Shown here piece by piece: positions 19,480 to 29,246 of a stretch of DNA of 64,000 bases. Source of the DNA: an uncultured bacterium (lineage in GTDB: Bacteria > Pseudomonadota > Gammaproteobacteria > Burkholderiales > Burkholderiaceae_C). The stretch spans positions 31,472-95,471 of the forward strand of contig CAIYQZ010000038.1 of NCBI GenBank assembly GCA_903928495.1, written 5' to 3'. A program made the translations under genes and the position numbers. Numbering within the stretch: the first letter of the stretch is position 1; each line of letters begins with the position of its first letter. The notes beneath the pieces are model-generated. The model was not told the origin of the DNA. It did no database searches and saw nothing but the letters and a program-made list of their open reading frames with translations.

Positions 19480-21030
19480 ATGACCAACATCCGCCAAGCC
19501 GACCTGATCGAGTCCGTTGCAGCCGCGCTGCAATACATCAGCTATTACCACCCTGCTGACTACATTGCCCACTTGGCCCGGGCCTACGAGCGCGAGCAAA
19601 GCGCAGCGGCCAAAGACGCCATCGCGCAAATCCTGACCAACAGCAAGATGAGCGCCACGGGCCACCGGCCCATTTGCCAGGACACCGGCATCGTCAACGT
19701 GTTCCTGAAGGTGGGCATGGATGTGCGCTGGGAAGGGTTTACAGGCAGTCTGGACGACGCCATCAACGAAGGTGTGCGCCAAGGCTACAACCACCCCGAC
19801 AACACGCTGCGCGCCAGTGTGGTGGCCGACCCGGAGTTCCTGCGCAAAAACACCAAGGACAACACGCCTGCGGTCATCTTCACGGAAATTGTGCCTGGCA
19901 ACACCGTTGAAGTGACTGTGGCGGCCAAGGGTGGTGGTTCTGAAAACAAGAGCAAGATGGTCATGCTCAACCCGGGAGACAGCGTGGTGGACTGGGTGCT
20001 GAAAACCGTGCCCACCATGGGCGCAGGCTGGTGCCCCCCAGGCATGCTCGGCATCGGCATTGGCGGTACGGCCGAAAAAGCCGTGCTGATGGCCAAAGAA
20101 AGCCTGATGGACGACCTGGACATGTATGAGCTTCAGGCCAAGTCAACCAAGGGCGAAGCCCTGACCAAGGTGGAAGAGTTGCGGCTGGAGTTGTTTGAAA
20201 AGGTCAATGCATTGGGCATTGGAGCGCAAGGCTTGGGTGGTCTGACCACGGTGCTGGACGTCAAGATCAAGATGTACCCCACCCATGCCGCTAGCAAACC
20301 CGTGGCCATGATCCCCAACTGCGCCGCCACACGCCACGCCCACTTTGTGATGGACGGCAGCGGCCCGGTCTACCTGACGCCGCCCAGTCTGGACACCTGG
20401 CCCGACGTGGCCTGGACGCCCGACTATGTGAAGAGCAAGAAGGTCGACCTGAACACGCTCACCCCGGCTGAAGTGGCCAGCTGGAAACCCGGCGACACCC
20501 TGCTGCTGAACGGCAAAATGCTCACGGGCCGCGATGCCGCCCACAAGCGCATCCAGACCATGCTGGCCAAAGGCGAGCCGCTGCCTGTCGACTTCACCAA
20601 CCGGGTCATCTACTACGTGGGCCCGGTGGACCCCGTGGCGGGCGAGGCTGTGGGCCCCGCAGGCCCCACCACAGCCACCCGCATGGACGGCTTCACCGAG
20701 ATGATGCTGGCACAAACCGGCCTGATTGCCATGGTGGGCAAGGCCGAACGCGGCCCGGTGGCGATCGAAGCCATCAAGAAGCACAAATCAGCCTACCTGA
20801 TGGCCGTGGGCGGTGCTGCCTACTTGGTATCCAAAGCCATCAAACATGCCAAGGTGGTCGGGTTTGCCGACCTGGGCATGGAAGCCATTTACGAATTTGA
20901 CGTGGTGGACATGCCCGTCACCGTGGCAGTTGACGCCGGCGGAACCAGCGCCCACATCACGGGGCCAGCAGAGTGGCAGAAGCGCATTGCCACGGGCGAG
21001 TTCAAAGGCATTTCAGTTGCTCGGGGCTGA
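19480..21030 (+). CDS. class I (iron-sulfur) fumarate hydratase
   Basis: Interconverts fumarate and malate. The 516 residues include cysteines for a 4Fe-4S cluster in ICQDTGIVNVF, AGWCPPGMLGIGIGGT and MIPNCAATRH, and a C-terminal half (GKMLTGRDAAHKR, YYVGPVDPVAGEAVGPAGPTT) homologous to the beta domain of FumA/FumB. The start is ATG 19480 (MTNIRQADLIESV). An upstream in-frame start is not conserved. murI begins 27 bases later on the same strand, so co-transcription is likely. Confidence 0.93.
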   Translation: MTNIRQADLIESVAAALQYISYYHPADYIAHLARAYEREQSAAAKDAIAQILTNSKMSATGHRPICQDTGIVNVFLKVGMDVRWEGFTGSLDDAINEGVRQGYNHPDNTLRASVVADPEFLRKNTKDNTPAVIFTEIVPGNTVEVTVAAKGGGSENKSKMVMLNPGDSVVDWVLKTVPTMGAGWCPPGMLGIGIGGTAEKAVLMAKESLMDDLDMYELQAKSTKGEALTKVEELRLELFEKVNALGIGAQGLGGLTTVLDVKIKMYPTHAASKPVAMIPNCAATRHAHFVMDGSGPVYLTPPSLDTWPDVAWTPDYVKSKKVDLNTLTPAEVASWKPGDTLLLNGKMLTGRDAAHKRIQTMLAKGEPLPVDFTNRVIYYVGPVDPVAGEAVGPAGPTTATRMDGFTEMMLAQTGLIAMVGKAERGPVAIEAIKKHKSAYLMAVGGAAYLVSKAIKHAKVVGFADLGMEAIYEFDVVDMPVTVAVDAGGTSAHITGPAEWQKRIATGEFKGISVARG

Positions 21031-21057
21031 ACGTCTCTGCGCGGCGGTGTGCCCGAC

Positions 21058-21849
21058 ATGAGCACACACGTCGCGCCTGTGGGCATTTTTGACAGCGGGA
21101 TCGGAGGACTGAGCATCCTCCAGTCTCTGCAGAATGAGCGCCCTACGGAACATTACGTTTACTTTGCCGACACAGCCCATGCGCCGTACGGAGAGAAGGG
21201 CGAGGCGCATGCCGTTGCACGGTCACTGGCCATTGCGCGGTGCTTGCTGGAAGAACATGGCGCCAAAGCCCTGGTGGTGGCCTGCAACACGGCCACCGCT
21301 GCGGCCATTGCTGCGCTGAGGAGCCAGTACCCTACCCTGCCCATCGTGGGCGTGGAGCCAGCGCTGAAGCCGGCGCTTGCATTGACTCGCACCGGCCACA
21401 TCGGCGTGATGGCAACCCGGGGCACCGTCAACAGCGCCAAATTCATCGATTTGCTGGGCACCCTCGAGGGCCAAGCGCGCTTCACGGTGACCCCGTGTGA
21501 TGGTCTGGCACAAGCCATCGAATCGCAGTACAGGACAAAAATCAGAGCACTGATCCAAGAATACACAAGCGCCACGGGCACTTTTGGCACTGAAACTGGA
21601 GCAATCGATACGTTGGTCCTCGGTTGCACGCATTACCCCTTGGAGCAAGCCGAATTCCGCTCAGTGCTGGGGCCAGACATTGCCCTTGTGGAGCCCGGTG
21701 CTGCGGTGGCGCGTCAACTGTCGCGGTTGCTGGGACCTTGCGAACAGCGTGAACGCACAGGCCACATCACCTGGCTCACTTCAGCGGAAGACAACGGGCC
21801 ATTGATGCAAGCGGTCAACCGCTGGATGCCGCCGCGCGGCACACACTGA
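21058..21849 (+). CDS. murI: glutamate racemase
   Basis: Makes D-glutamate for peptidoglycan. The 263 residues contain the substrate loop GIFDSGIGGLS, the first catalytic Cys in VVACNTATAAA and the second in LGCTHYPL. The start is placed at ATG 21058; GTG 21049 three codons upstream is possible and neither has a clear ribosome-binding site. It is convergent with the next gene. Confidence 0.95.
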   Translation: MSTHVAPVGIFDSGIGGLSILQSLQNERPTEHYVYFADTAHAPYGEKGEAHAVARSLAIARCLLEEHGAKALVVACNTATAAAIAALRSQYPTLPIVGVEPALKPALALTRTGHIGVMATRGTVNSAKFIDLLGTLEGQARFTVTPCDGLAQAIESQYRTKIRALIQEYTSATGTFGTETGAIDTLVLGCTHYPLEQAEFRSVLGPDIALVEPGAAVARQLSRLLGPCEQRERTGHITWLTSAEDNGPLMQAVNRWMPPRGTH

Positions 21850-21875
21850 CACGAGGCAGGCGCCGAGCCCTGACC

Positions 21876-22505
21876 TCAATGCAGGTGGCGCGGCTTTCGG
21901 CCGCCGCCGTGGCCACCACCACTGCCGCCACCGAGCCCTTTGGGTGGTTTGCCCAGTTGCATGGAGTTGACCAGTGCATCAAAACGGTTGGTGAACAACT
22001 GGTCGATGGCCTGCACCACGGGTTCGAGTTCATTGGCTTCGAAATGGCGCTCCATCAGGTGAACCACGTCCTGCACCAGCATGTCGCGCTGCACCTGCAA
22101 AATGGCTGCAGGCGTGGGGCCGACGAAACACATCATGAAGTCGTCACGCGACTCACCTTCCGGCTCCTCGCCTTCATCGTCGTCGAACTCCGCATCGTAG
22201 AAGGACACCTCGATCGGTGCGCCCGAGGCGGCAATGTCATTCAAACCCATGCAAGCCTCTTCCATGACCTGACGGAAGTCCTCATCACCCGGAACAGTCC
22301 AGCAGATCTGCAGCATGTGTTCCTTGGCATTGAACCGGATGCCAGGCTCTTCCTCGTAGCTGCTGCGGGCACCCATGGCCAAAGAAGTCGCTCCGGCGTA
22401 TGTCCAGAGCGGCTTGAGAGCCTCCTGAACGGCAGGCAAGGCCACATCGGGACGCAAAGGCACATCGCCATGCACGTGGATTTCAAACGGGGCGTTGTAC
22501 ATCAT
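21876..22505 (-). CDS. conserved hypothetical acidic protein with Gly/His-rich tail
   Basis: A 209-residue soluble protein. It has an acidic stretch (about 115-125: FDDDEGEEPEGES) and a C-terminal tail of Gly, His and basic residues (GGGSGGGHGGGRKPRHLH) that could bind metal or nucleic acid. I recognise it only as a conserved Comamonadaceae-type hypothetical (possibly the DUF6806 group, uncertain). Two adjacent ATGs (22505, 22502) follow GGAGA at good spacing. Confidence 0.75.
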   Translation of the reverse strand: MMYNAPFEIHVHGDVPLRPDVALPAVQEALKPLWTYAGATSLAMGARSSYEEEPGIRFNAKEHMLQICWTVPGDEDFRQVMEEACMGLNDIAASGAPIEVSFYDAEFDDDEGEEPEGESRDDFMMCFVGPTPAAILQVQRDMLVQDVVHLMERHFEANELEPVVQAIDQLFTNRFDALVNSMQLGKPPKGLGGGSGGGHGGGRKPRHLH

Positions 22506-22555
22506 GGCAATTTCTCCATTGACCCGGTTCAAACAACCAGGCGCAATTCATTCGG

Positions 22556-22648
22556 TGGTGCCTCGAACCGGGGTCGAACCGGTACGCCCCTTTTCAGGAA
22601 AGCGGCGGATTTTAAGTCCGCTGTGTCTACCAATTTCACCATCGAGGC
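22556..22648 (-). tRNA. tRNA-Leu (anticodon TAA)
   Basis: The minus strand reads GCCTCGATGGTGAAATTGG, then an anticodon loop with TAA, a long variable arm, GGTTCGACCCC in the T-arm and an encoded CCA. The acceptor stem GCCTCGA/TCGAGGC is perfect. Confidence 0.95.
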
Positions 22649-22665
22649 ATGGTCACATTGTGGAA

Positions 22666-22698
22666 CAAAAAAACCCCAGCAACTTTCGTCCTGGGGTT
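22666..22698 (-). terminator. terminator after tRNA-Cys
   Basis: On the minus strand AACCCCAG and CTGGGGTT form a stem followed by a T-run of seven. It lies between tRNA-Cys and tRNA-Leu, so the tRNAs may not share one full-length transcript. Confidence 0.75.
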
Positions 22699-22715
22699 GA
22701 TGTCGGTGAGGCATT

Positions 22716-22789
22716 TGGAGGCGCGACCCGGAGTCGAACCGGGCTAGACGGATTTGCAATCCGTTGCATAACCGCTTTGCTATCGCGCC
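22716..22789 (-). tRNA. tRNA-Cys (anticodon GCA)
   Basis: A 74-base cloverleaf on the minus strand: acceptor GGCGCGA/TCGCGCC, anticodon loop ATTGCAAAT, T-arm GGTTCGACTCC, encoded TCCA end. Confidence 0.96.
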
Positions 22790-22814
22790 CTGCTGTCTTT
22801 CACAGACTTTCCAC

Positions 22815-22840
22815 AAAAAAGGGAAGCACAGGCTTCCCTT
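22815..22840 (-). terminator. short hairpin terminator after tRNA-Gly
   Basis: The stem GGGAAGC/GCTTCCC with a four-base loop is followed on the minus strand by a run of six T. It is located 9 bases after the 3' end of tRNA-Gly. Confidence 0.65.
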
Positions 22841-22848
22841 TGTGAATT

Positions 22849-22924
22849 TGGAGCGGGATAAGAGGCTCGAACTCTCGACCTATACCTTGGCAAGGTATCG
22901 CTCTACCAACTGAGCTAATCCCGC
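22849..22924 (-). tRNA. tRNA-Gly (anticodon GCC)
   Basis: A 76-base cloverleaf on the minus strand: GCGGGATTAGCTCAGTTGG start, anticodon loop CTTGCCAAG, T-arm GAGTTCGAGCCTC, acceptor GCGGGAT paired with ATCCCGC, encoded TCCA. Confidence 0.97.
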
Positions 22925-22993
22925 ATATCAGCGAATTTGCTGAAGCCACGATTATAGCCCGAAATTCACGGGCTTCGCAAGCCGCTCACCACA

Positions 22994-25423
22994 TCAATGT
23001 GGCCTGACATCCGTCACTGTCGTGGAGTCAGCCGCAGCAGCCGTTGACACCACCACCAACTCCTCATCTGTCAGCGGGACGGGCGGGCGCTCCAATGCAA
23101 CAGCCAAGACTTTGTCGATCCATTTGACAGCCACGATATCCAGCGAGCTTTTGACGTTGTCGGGGATATCAGCCAGGTCCTTGAGGTTTTCTTCCGGAAT
23201 CAGGACGGTCTTGATGCCTCCGCGCAGCGCAGCAAGCAGTTTCTCCTTCAGCCCGCCAATGCCCGTGATTTCACCGCGAAGTGTGATTTCACCTGTCATT
23301 GCCACGTCACCTCGAACCGGAATACCTGTGAGCGCAGACACCAGCGCAGTGGCCATGGCGGCACCGGCACTGGGACCGTCTTTGGGCGTTGCGCCATCGG
23401 GCACGTGAATGTGAATGTCGCGCTTTTCGAACAACTCATCCTTGATGCCCAGGGCCTTGGCCCGGCTGCGCACCACGGTACGGGCCGCCTCGACGGACTC
23501 TTTCATCACATCCCCGAGAGAGCCGGTGCGTGTGATGACGCCCTTGCCCGGCATGAGCGCCGCCTCGATGGTGAGCAAATCGCCGCCAACTTCCGTCCAC
23601 GCCAAACCCACCACCTGCCCCACTTGATTCTGTTGCTCTGCGCGCCCGAAGGTGAATTTGCGGACCCCTAGGAAATCAGCCAAGTTATCCGCAGACACCG
23701 TCACAGTGGGGCTGTATTTTTTGAGCAGCAGCCCCTTAACGACTTTGCGGCAAATTTTGGAAATTTCCCGTTCAAGCGAGCGCACGCCGGCTTCGCGGGT
23801 GTAATAACGGACGATGTCGCGCACGGCGTCTTCCTGCACCTCCATCTCGCCTGCCTTCAGTCCGTTGTTGGTCAACTGTTTGGGCAGAAGGTATTTGATG
23901 GCGATGCTGGTTTTCTCGTCCTCGGTGTAACCACTCAGACGGATCACCTCCATCCGATCCAGCAGTGCGGGAGGGATGTTCATCGAATTGGAAGTGGCGA
24001 CGAACATCACGTCACTCAGATCGAAATCCACCTCAACATAGTGGTCACCAAACGCGTGGTTTTGCTCGGGGTCCAGCACTTCCAACAACGCACTGGACGG
24101 ATCACCCCGGAAGTCGGTGCCCAGCTTGTCAATTTCATCGAGCAGGAACAGTGGATTCCGTGTCCCAACCTTGGTCAGGCTTTGCAGCACCTTGCCGGGC
24201 AAGGCCCCGATGTAGGTGCGTCGGTGACCACGGATTTCAGCTTCGTCACGCATGCCACCCAGAGCCATGCGCACGTATTTGCGCCCAGTGGCCTTCGCCA
24301 CGGACTGACCCAGTGACGTTTTGCCCACGCCCGGAGGCCCCACCAGGCACAAAATGGGCGCTTTGACCTTGTCGACCCTCTGTTGCACCGCAAGGTATTC
24401 GAGGATGCGGTCCTTGACCCGGTCCAGACCATGGTGATCGGCATTGAGCACCTCTTCCGCGTGCAGAAGGTTGTGCTTGATCTTGGTTTTCTTGCTCCAG
24501 GGAAGAGCGGTCAGAACGTCGATGTAGTTCCGAACCACCGTCGCCTCTGCCGACATGGGAGACATCAACTTGAGCTTTTTCAGCTCTGCCTCGGCCTTTT
24601 TGCGCGCCTCGGCCGGCATTTTGGCTGCCTTGATCTTTTTGTCGATCTCTTCCAGATCGGCCCCGTCCTCGCCATCGCCCAGCTCTTTCTGAATGGCCTT
24701 GACTTGCTCGTTGAGGTAGAAGTCGCGCTGGTTCTTTTCCATTTGCCGCTTCACACGGCCACGGATTTTCTTGTCTACTGCCAGGATGTCGACTTCACGC
24801 TCGAGTTGCTCGAACAGATTCTCCAGGCGCTTGATCACCGGGTCGAGGCTGAGCACCTCCTGCTTGGACTCCAGTTTGAGCGGCAGGTGCGCTGCGATGG
24901 TGTCAGCCAGACGACCGGGATCCTCGATGCTGGCAATGGATGTCAGGATCTCCGAAGGAATCTTCTTGTTCAGTTTGACGTATTGGTCAAACTGCTGCAT
25001 GACTGCGCGACGCAACGCTTCAAGTTCCGCGGCTTTCGCGGCACCCGTTTCAACCGCAGCGTCCAAGGGAAGGACGTCGGCCGTGAAGTGGGTTTCATGC
25101 TCCAGCACTTGGGTGACTTTTGCCCGCTGCAGTCCTTCCACCAGCACTTTCACGGTGCCATCAGGCAACTTCAGAAGCTGGAGGATGGAGGCCACACAAC
25201 CCATTTCAAACATGTCGGCCGCAGACGGCTCGTCTTTTGCGGCCGCTTTTTGTGCCACCAGCATGATGCGGCGTTCGGCCTCCATGGCCAATTCCAAAGC
25301 CTTGATGCTCTTGGGGCGCCCCACAAACAAGGGAATCACCATATGCGGAAACACGACCACGTCACGCAATGGCAGCAACGGCAAATCAACCGGCGTGGGA
25401 GGCAATATCTTTTGTCCAGACAT
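22994..25423 (-). CDS. lon: ATP-dependent protease La
   Basis: A cytoplasmic quality-control protease of 809 residues. The N-terminal substrate domain begins LPLLPLRDVVVFPHMV. The AAA+ module has Walker A GPPGVGKTSLGQS and LFLLDEIDKLG. The protease domain has the catalytic Ser in PKDGPSAGAAMA, with the paired Lys about 40 residues later. The start is ATG 25423 (MSGQKILPP); an upstream ATG at 25450 is less likely. It is the last gene of the tig-clpP-clpX-lon array. Confidence 0.97.
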   Translation of the reverse strand: MSGQKILPPTPVDLPLLPLRDVVVFPHMVIPLFVGRPKSIKALELAMEAERRIMLVAQKAAAKDEPSAADMFEMGCVASILQLLKLPDGTVKVLVEGLQRAKVTQVLEHETHFTADVLPLDAAVETGAAKAAELEALRRAVMQQFDQYVKLNKKIPSEILTSIASIEDPGRLADTIAAHLPLKLESKQEVLSLDPVIKRLENLFEQLEREVDILAVDKKIRGRVKRQMEKNQRDFYLNEQVKAIQKELGDGEDGADLEEIDKKIKAAKMPAEARKKAEAELKKLKLMSPMSAEATVVRNYIDVLTALPWSKKTKIKHNLLHAEEVLNADHHGLDRVKDRILEYLAVQQRVDKVKAPILCLVGPPGVGKTSLGQSVAKATGRKYVRMALGGMRDEAEIRGHRRTYIGALPGKVLQSLTKVGTRNPLFLLDEIDKLGTDFRGDPSSALLEVLDPEQNHAFGDHYVEVDFDLSDVMFVATSNSMNIPPALLDRMEVIRLSGYTEDEKTSIAIKYLLPKQLTNNGLKAGEMEVQEDAVRDIVRYYTREAGVRSLEREISKICRKVVKGLLLKKYSPTVTVSADNLADFLGVRKFTFGRAEQQNQVGQVVGLAWTEVGGDLLTIEAALMPGKGVITRTGSLGDVMKESVEAARTVVRSRAKALGIKDELFEKRDIHIHVPDGATPKDGPSAGAAMATALVSALTGIPVRGDVAMTGEITLRGEITGIGGLKEKLLAALRGGIKTVLIPEENLKDLADIPDNVKSSLDIVAVKWIDKVLAVALERPPVPLTDEELVVVSTAAAADSTTVTDVRPH

Positions 25424-25470
25424 GGAACGATCTTTCAAAATGTGTCGCAAACCGCCAAAACGGCGTCCGC

Positions 25471-26739
25471 TCAGGCCTGTTTGGCCGCTTCCCGGTACAC
25501 CAGCAGCGGCGGTTTGCCATCTTCGATGGTGGAGTCATCCACCACCACTTTTTCAACGTTCTGCGAGCTTGGCAGGTCAAACATGGTGTCGATCAGCGCC
25601 TGCTCCAGGATCGAACGCAAACCGCGGGCGCCGGTCTTGCGCGCCAGGGCTTTGCGTGCAATGGCTTTGAGCGCTGAAGGTCGCACCTCCAGCTCGGCGC
25701 CCTCCAGGGCGAGGAGCTTGGAAAACTGCTTGACCACCGCATTCTTGGGCTGCGTCAGGATGTCCACCAGCGCGTCTTCAGTCAATTCGTCCAGTGCAGC
25801 GACCACCGGCAAACGCCCGACCAATTCGGGAATCAGGCCAAACTTGATCAGATCTTCTGGCTCAATTTCTTTGAACGATTCAGAGAGACTGCGCTGCTTC
25901 TTGCTTTTCACAGCGGCACTGAAACCAATGCCTGAGGCCTCGGTCCGGTTTTCGACGATTTTCTCAATCCCGGCAAAAGCCCCGCCGCAGATGAAGAGGA
26001 TGTTGGTGGTGTCGACCTGCAGGAAATCCTGATTGGGGTGCTTGCGGCCACCTTGGGGCGGAATGGACGCCATGGTGCCTTCGACCATCTTCAGGAGCGC
26101 CTGCTGCACACCCTCGCCCGACACATCCCGCGTGATGGACGGGTTGTCCGCCTTGCGGGTGATTTTGTCGATCTCGTCGATGTACACAATGCCCTGCTGC
26201 GCCTTGGCAACGTCGTAGTTGCAGGTTTGCAGCAGTTTGGAAATGATGTTTTCCACGTCTTCACCGACGTAACCCGCTTCCGTGAGTGTGGTGGCGTCGG
26301 CCATCACGAAGGGAACGTTCAGCATGCGCGCCAGCGTCTGGGCCAACAGCGTTTTGCCAGAACCTGTCGGGCCGATCAGCAAAATGTTACTTTTGGCCAG
26401 CTCAACGTCGTCTTTCTTGGCACTCTCTTTGTGGCGCAAGCGCTTGTAGTGGTTGTAAACCGCCACTGCCAGCGCTCGCTTGGCTGCCTCTTGCCCGATG
26501 ACATAGTTGTCCAGGTTTTGCTTGATTTCGGCGGGGATTGGCAAGCCGTCGGTACTGGCTGACTCGGTGGTGCCCAAGCCGGGCAACTCGTCTCGAATGA
26601 TGTCATTGCACAGGTCAATACATTCGTCGCAGATGAAGACCGACGGACCTGCAATGAGTTTTTTGACTTCATGCTGGCTTTTGCCGCAGAAGGAACAGTA
26701 GAGCGTTTTTTCGCTGGAAGTGCCTTTTTTATCGGCCAT
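25471..26739 (-). CDS. clpX: ClpX unfoldase subunit of ClpXP
   Basis: A 422-residue AAA+ unfoldase. The N-terminal zinc-binding domain has CSFCGKS and [10 protein letters not shown]. Walker A is [12 protein letters not shown] and Walker B is [10 protein letters not shown]. The ClpP-contacting GF-type loop lies in [13 protein letters not shown]. The start is ATG 26739, with AGGGATCGAT before it. It sits between clpP and lon as in most proteobacteria. Confidence 0.97.
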   Translation of the reverse strand: MADKKGTSSEKTLYCSFCGKSQHEVKKLIAGPSVFICDECIDLCNDIIRDELPGLGTTESASTDGLPIPAEIKQNLDNYVIGQEAAKRALAVAVYNHYKRLRHKESAKKDDVELAKSNILLIGPTGSGKTLLAQTLARMLNVPFVMADATTLTEAGYVGEDVENIISKLLQTCNYDVAKAQQGIVYIDEIDKITRKADNPSITRDVSGEGVQQALLKMVEGTMASIPPQGGRKHPNQDFLQVDTTNILFICGGAFAGIEKIVENRTEASGIGFSAAVKSKKQRSLSESFKEIEPEDLIKFGLIPELVGRLPVVAALDELTEDALVDILTQPKNAVVKQFSKLLALEGAELEVRPSALKAIARKALARKTGARGLRSILEQALIDTMFDLPSSQNVEKVVVDDSTIEDGKPPLLVYREAAKQA

Positions 26740-26814
26740 ATCGATCCCTAGAAAAGGCAAACGCCCAGCCCGTCAAGGGCCGGGACACAACAAATTTCAA
26801 CAGTCACGTTCCGG

Positions 26815-27429
26815 TCAAAGGGCGCCGCGCTTGGCGATCACCTTGTCCACCAACCCATAGGCCTGAGCCTCCTGGGCAGACATGAAGTAGTCACGCTCTG
26901 TGTCGCGCTCAATTTTGTCCAGCGGCTGGCCCGTGTGCTCGGACAGCATTTTGTTCAGCTCACCGCGCAGACGCAGGATCTCGCGGGCGTGAATTTCGAT
27001 GTCTGTGGCCTGGCCCTGGGCACCGCCCAAAGGCTGGTGAATCATGACGCGTGAATTCGGCAGGGAAAACCGCTTGCCCTTGGCCCCGGCCGACAGCAAA
27101 AACGCGCCCATGCTGGCAGCCATACCGGTGCACAGGGTGGAAACGTCGGGCTTGATGAAGTTCATGGTGTCGAAAATCGCCATGCCCGCACTGACCGACC
27201 CACCGGGTGAGTTGATGTACAGCGAAATGTCCTTGTCGGGGTTTTCGCTTTCCAGAAACAGCAACTGAGCGACCACCAGATTGGCGCTCTGGTCATTCAC
27301 TGGACCGACCAGAAAAATCACGCGCTCCTTGAGCAGGCGCGAATAAATGTCGTAGGCACGTTCGCCCCGACCCGATTGCTCGATGACCATGGGCACCATG
27401 CCCAAAGCTTCCACGTTCAATGCGCTCAT
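26815..27429 (-). CDS. clpP: ClpP protease subunit
   Basis: A 204-residue serine peptidase that forms the ClpXP/ClpAP chamber. The triad is Ser in [15 protein letters not shown], His in VMIHQPLGG and Asp in [13 protein letters not shown]. Processing of the N-terminal propeptide is probable. The length is normal. It lies just upstream of clpX and is separated from tig by a terminator. Confidence 0.97.
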   Translation of the reverse strand: MSALNVEALGMVPMVIEQSGRGERAYDIYSRLLKERVIFLVGPVNDQSANLVVAQLLFLESENPDKDISLYINSPGGSVSAGMAIFDTMNFIKPDVSTLCTGMAASMGAFLLSAGAKGKRFSLPNSRVMIHQPLGGAQGQATDIEIHAREILRLRGELNKMLSEHTGQPLDKIERDTERDYFMSAQEAQAYGLVDKVIAKRGAL

Positions 27430-27522
27430 GTGTTCTCCAAATGCGTGATGTCGCTACTGTACCGAATTGGCCGGGCTGACCGACAGGTGTGGGCATGGAC
27501 CCGCGTTGCAAGGCGAACGATC

Positions 27523-27553
27523 AAAAAAGGCGGCACTGAGGCCGCCCTTTTTC
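27523..27553 (-). terminator. terminator between tig and clpP
   Basis: On the minus strand AAAGGGCGGCC and GCCGCCTTTT pair across a short loop and lead into T6. This suggests tig is at least partly transcribed apart from clpP-clpX. Confidence 0.85.
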
Positions 27554-27605
27554 CAGATCCTCGCCCGTCGGTGCGCACACGTGCGCCCACGGGCAAGGAC
27601 ATGTA

Positions 27606-28916
27606 TCAACCCTGACCCATCAGCTCGTCAAAGCCAATGGCTTTGTCTACCACTTTCGCGTTGGCGAGCACAAATTCCGTCACATTGTTCTCAATGACGA
27701 TGGCTTCCACTTCCGCCATGCGGCGGTCGTCCGTGGTGTACCAGCGCACGACATCAGCAGGCTTTTCGTAGGAAGCGGCCAGTTCGTCGATGTGGGCTTT
27801 CAATTGCTCGGGCTTGGCATGCAGGTTGTTGGCACGCACCAGCTCGGCCACCACCAGGCCCAGGCGCACGCGGCGCTCGGCTTGGGCGGTGAACATTTCT
27901 TCAGGAATGGGTGCCGTGTCGGCGTCTTTGATGCCGCGTTGCTTCAGGTCGGCACGGGCGGCCTGCACCAGGCGTTCCGTTTCAGCTTGCACGCTGGACT
28001 TGGGCAGATCCAGCTCAGCCTTGGCGACCAGCGCGTCCATCACGGCCTGCTTGTTGCGGGCCTGGAGGCGGAACTTCACTTCGCGCTCCAGGTTTTTGCG
28101 GATGTCGGCGCGCAGGCCGTCCACCGTGCCGTCGGCAATGCCCAGCGACTTGGCCAATGCCTCATTCACCTCGGGCAGGTGCGCTGCTTCAATCTTGTTG
28201 ACCGTGACCAGGAAGTCAGCCGTTTTGCCGGCCACATCTTTGCCATGGTAGTCGGCGGGGAAACCCAGGGGGAAGGTCTTGCTTTCGCCAGACTTCATGC
28301 CGCGCACGGCATCTTCAAACTCTTTCAGCATTTGGCCTTCGCCCACCAGGAACTGGAAGCCAGCAGCCTTGCCACCGGCAAAGGGTTCGCCGTCGATCTT
28401 GCCTTCGAAGTCGATGGTCACGCGGTCGCCGTCCTGGGCGCCAGAGTCCATGGAGCGCTGCGCAAATGTGCGGCGCTGCTTGCGCAGGATGTCCAGGGTC
28501 TTGTCGATGGCGGCATCGCTCACGTCAGCGGTGGTTTTTTCCACTTCGGCAGACGACAGATCGGCGATCTTCACCTCGGGGTAGACCTCGAACACAGCGT
28601 CAAACAACATTTCGCCGTCAGCGCCACCTTCTTTTTCAGAAATGCGGGGCGTACCGGCCACACGCAGTTGCGCCTCATTGGCGGCGACAGCAAATGCCTC
28701 GCCCACTTTGTCGTTCATGACTTCGTAGTGAACCGAGTAGCCATAGCGCTGGGCCACCACGTTGAAGGGAACCTTGCCTGGGCGAAAGCCGTCCATCTTG
28801 ACCTGACGAGCCATGCGCTTCAAGCGGGTCTCCACCTCGTTCTTGATGGTGTTCATGGGCAGCGCGAGCGTCATTTTGCGTTCGAGCTTTTCCAGGGTTT
28901 CAACTGTCACGGCCAT
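27606..28916 (-). CDS. tig: trigger factor
   Basis: A ribosome-associated chaperone and peptidyl-prolyl isomerase of 436 residues. The ribosome-binding loop appears as GFRPGKVPFNVV near residue 45. The FKBP-like domain (about 155-240) has GDRVTIDFEGKIDGEPFAGG. The C-terminal helical arms follow. AGGAGATCC precedes the ATG. Only 75 bases of native sequence remain upstream before the attachment-site repeat of the inserted element. Confidence 0.97.
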   Translation of the reverse strand: MAVTVETLEKLERKMTLALPMNTIKNEVETRLKRMARQVKMDGFRPGKVPFNVVAQRYGYSVHYEVMNDKVGEAFAVAANEAQLRVAGTPRISEKEGGADGEMLFDAVFEVYPEVKIADLSSAEVEKTTADVSDAAIDKTLDILRKQRRTFAQRSMDSGAQDGDRVTIDFEGKIDGEPFAGGKAAGFQFLVGEGQMLKEFEDAVRGMKSGESKTFPLGFPADYHGKDVAGKTADFLVTVNKIEAAHLPEVNEALAKSLGIADGTVDGLRADIRKNLEREVKFRLQARNKQAVMDALVAKAELDLPKSSVQAETERLVQAARADLKQRGIKDADTAPIPEEMFTAQAERRVRLGLVVAELVRANNLHAKPEQLKAHIDELAASYEKPADVVRWYTTDDRRMAEVEAIVIENNVTEFVLANAKVVDKAIGFDELMGQG

Positions 28917-28991
28917 CGGGATCTCCTAAAAAATGGATACAAATACCCAGCTTCCGCTTGCTCAGCATGGGTTTACTGCTACAAATTAATC

Positions 28992-29046
28992 TGGTGCGCG
29001 AGGGGGGACTCGAACCCCCACAGTGTTGCCACCGTCAGGACCTAAA
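28992..29046. repeat. left attachment repeat, displaced 3' half of tRNA-Leu
   Basis: These 55 bases repeat at 49317-49371 with a single mismatch (A at 29001). On the minus strand they are the tRNA-Leu(TAG) sequence from the anticodon loop through T-arm to CCA. There is no 5' half here, so this is the displaced tRNA end produced when the element inserted. The mismatch would put T in place of C at acceptor position 67, a G-U instead of a G-C pair. Confidence 0.93.
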
Positions 29047-29120
29047 TCCGAATTGCGAAACCGCGCAGCCGTTAAAGCTTCATAGGGAAAATCAAAAAAA
29101 TCATCCTGATTTTTTCGACT

Positions 29121-29160
29121 TTCCCAAACTATTTCCCAAACTCACGCAAAATCCCAAACG
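29121..29160. repeat. putative integrase arm-type sites, left end
   Basis: TTCCCAAACT occurs at 29121-29130 and 29133-29142, with a variant ATCCCAAACG at 29151-29160. The same decamer recurs at 49181-49190 beside the right repeat. The position between att core and integrase is where tyrosine integrases bind arm sites. Confidence 0.5.
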
Positions 29161-29246
29161 GGTTCTGAGTGAGTTGAGCGAACTTCGCCGCTCACTGGGC
29201 AACCCATGATTCTAGCTGACCGTCTTACGCAATAAGGGTTGAACTC

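Noticed and set aside
24383..26032. Long open frame antisense to lon and clpX
   Set aside because: It spans two well-known genes on the other strand and reads as a shadow frame.
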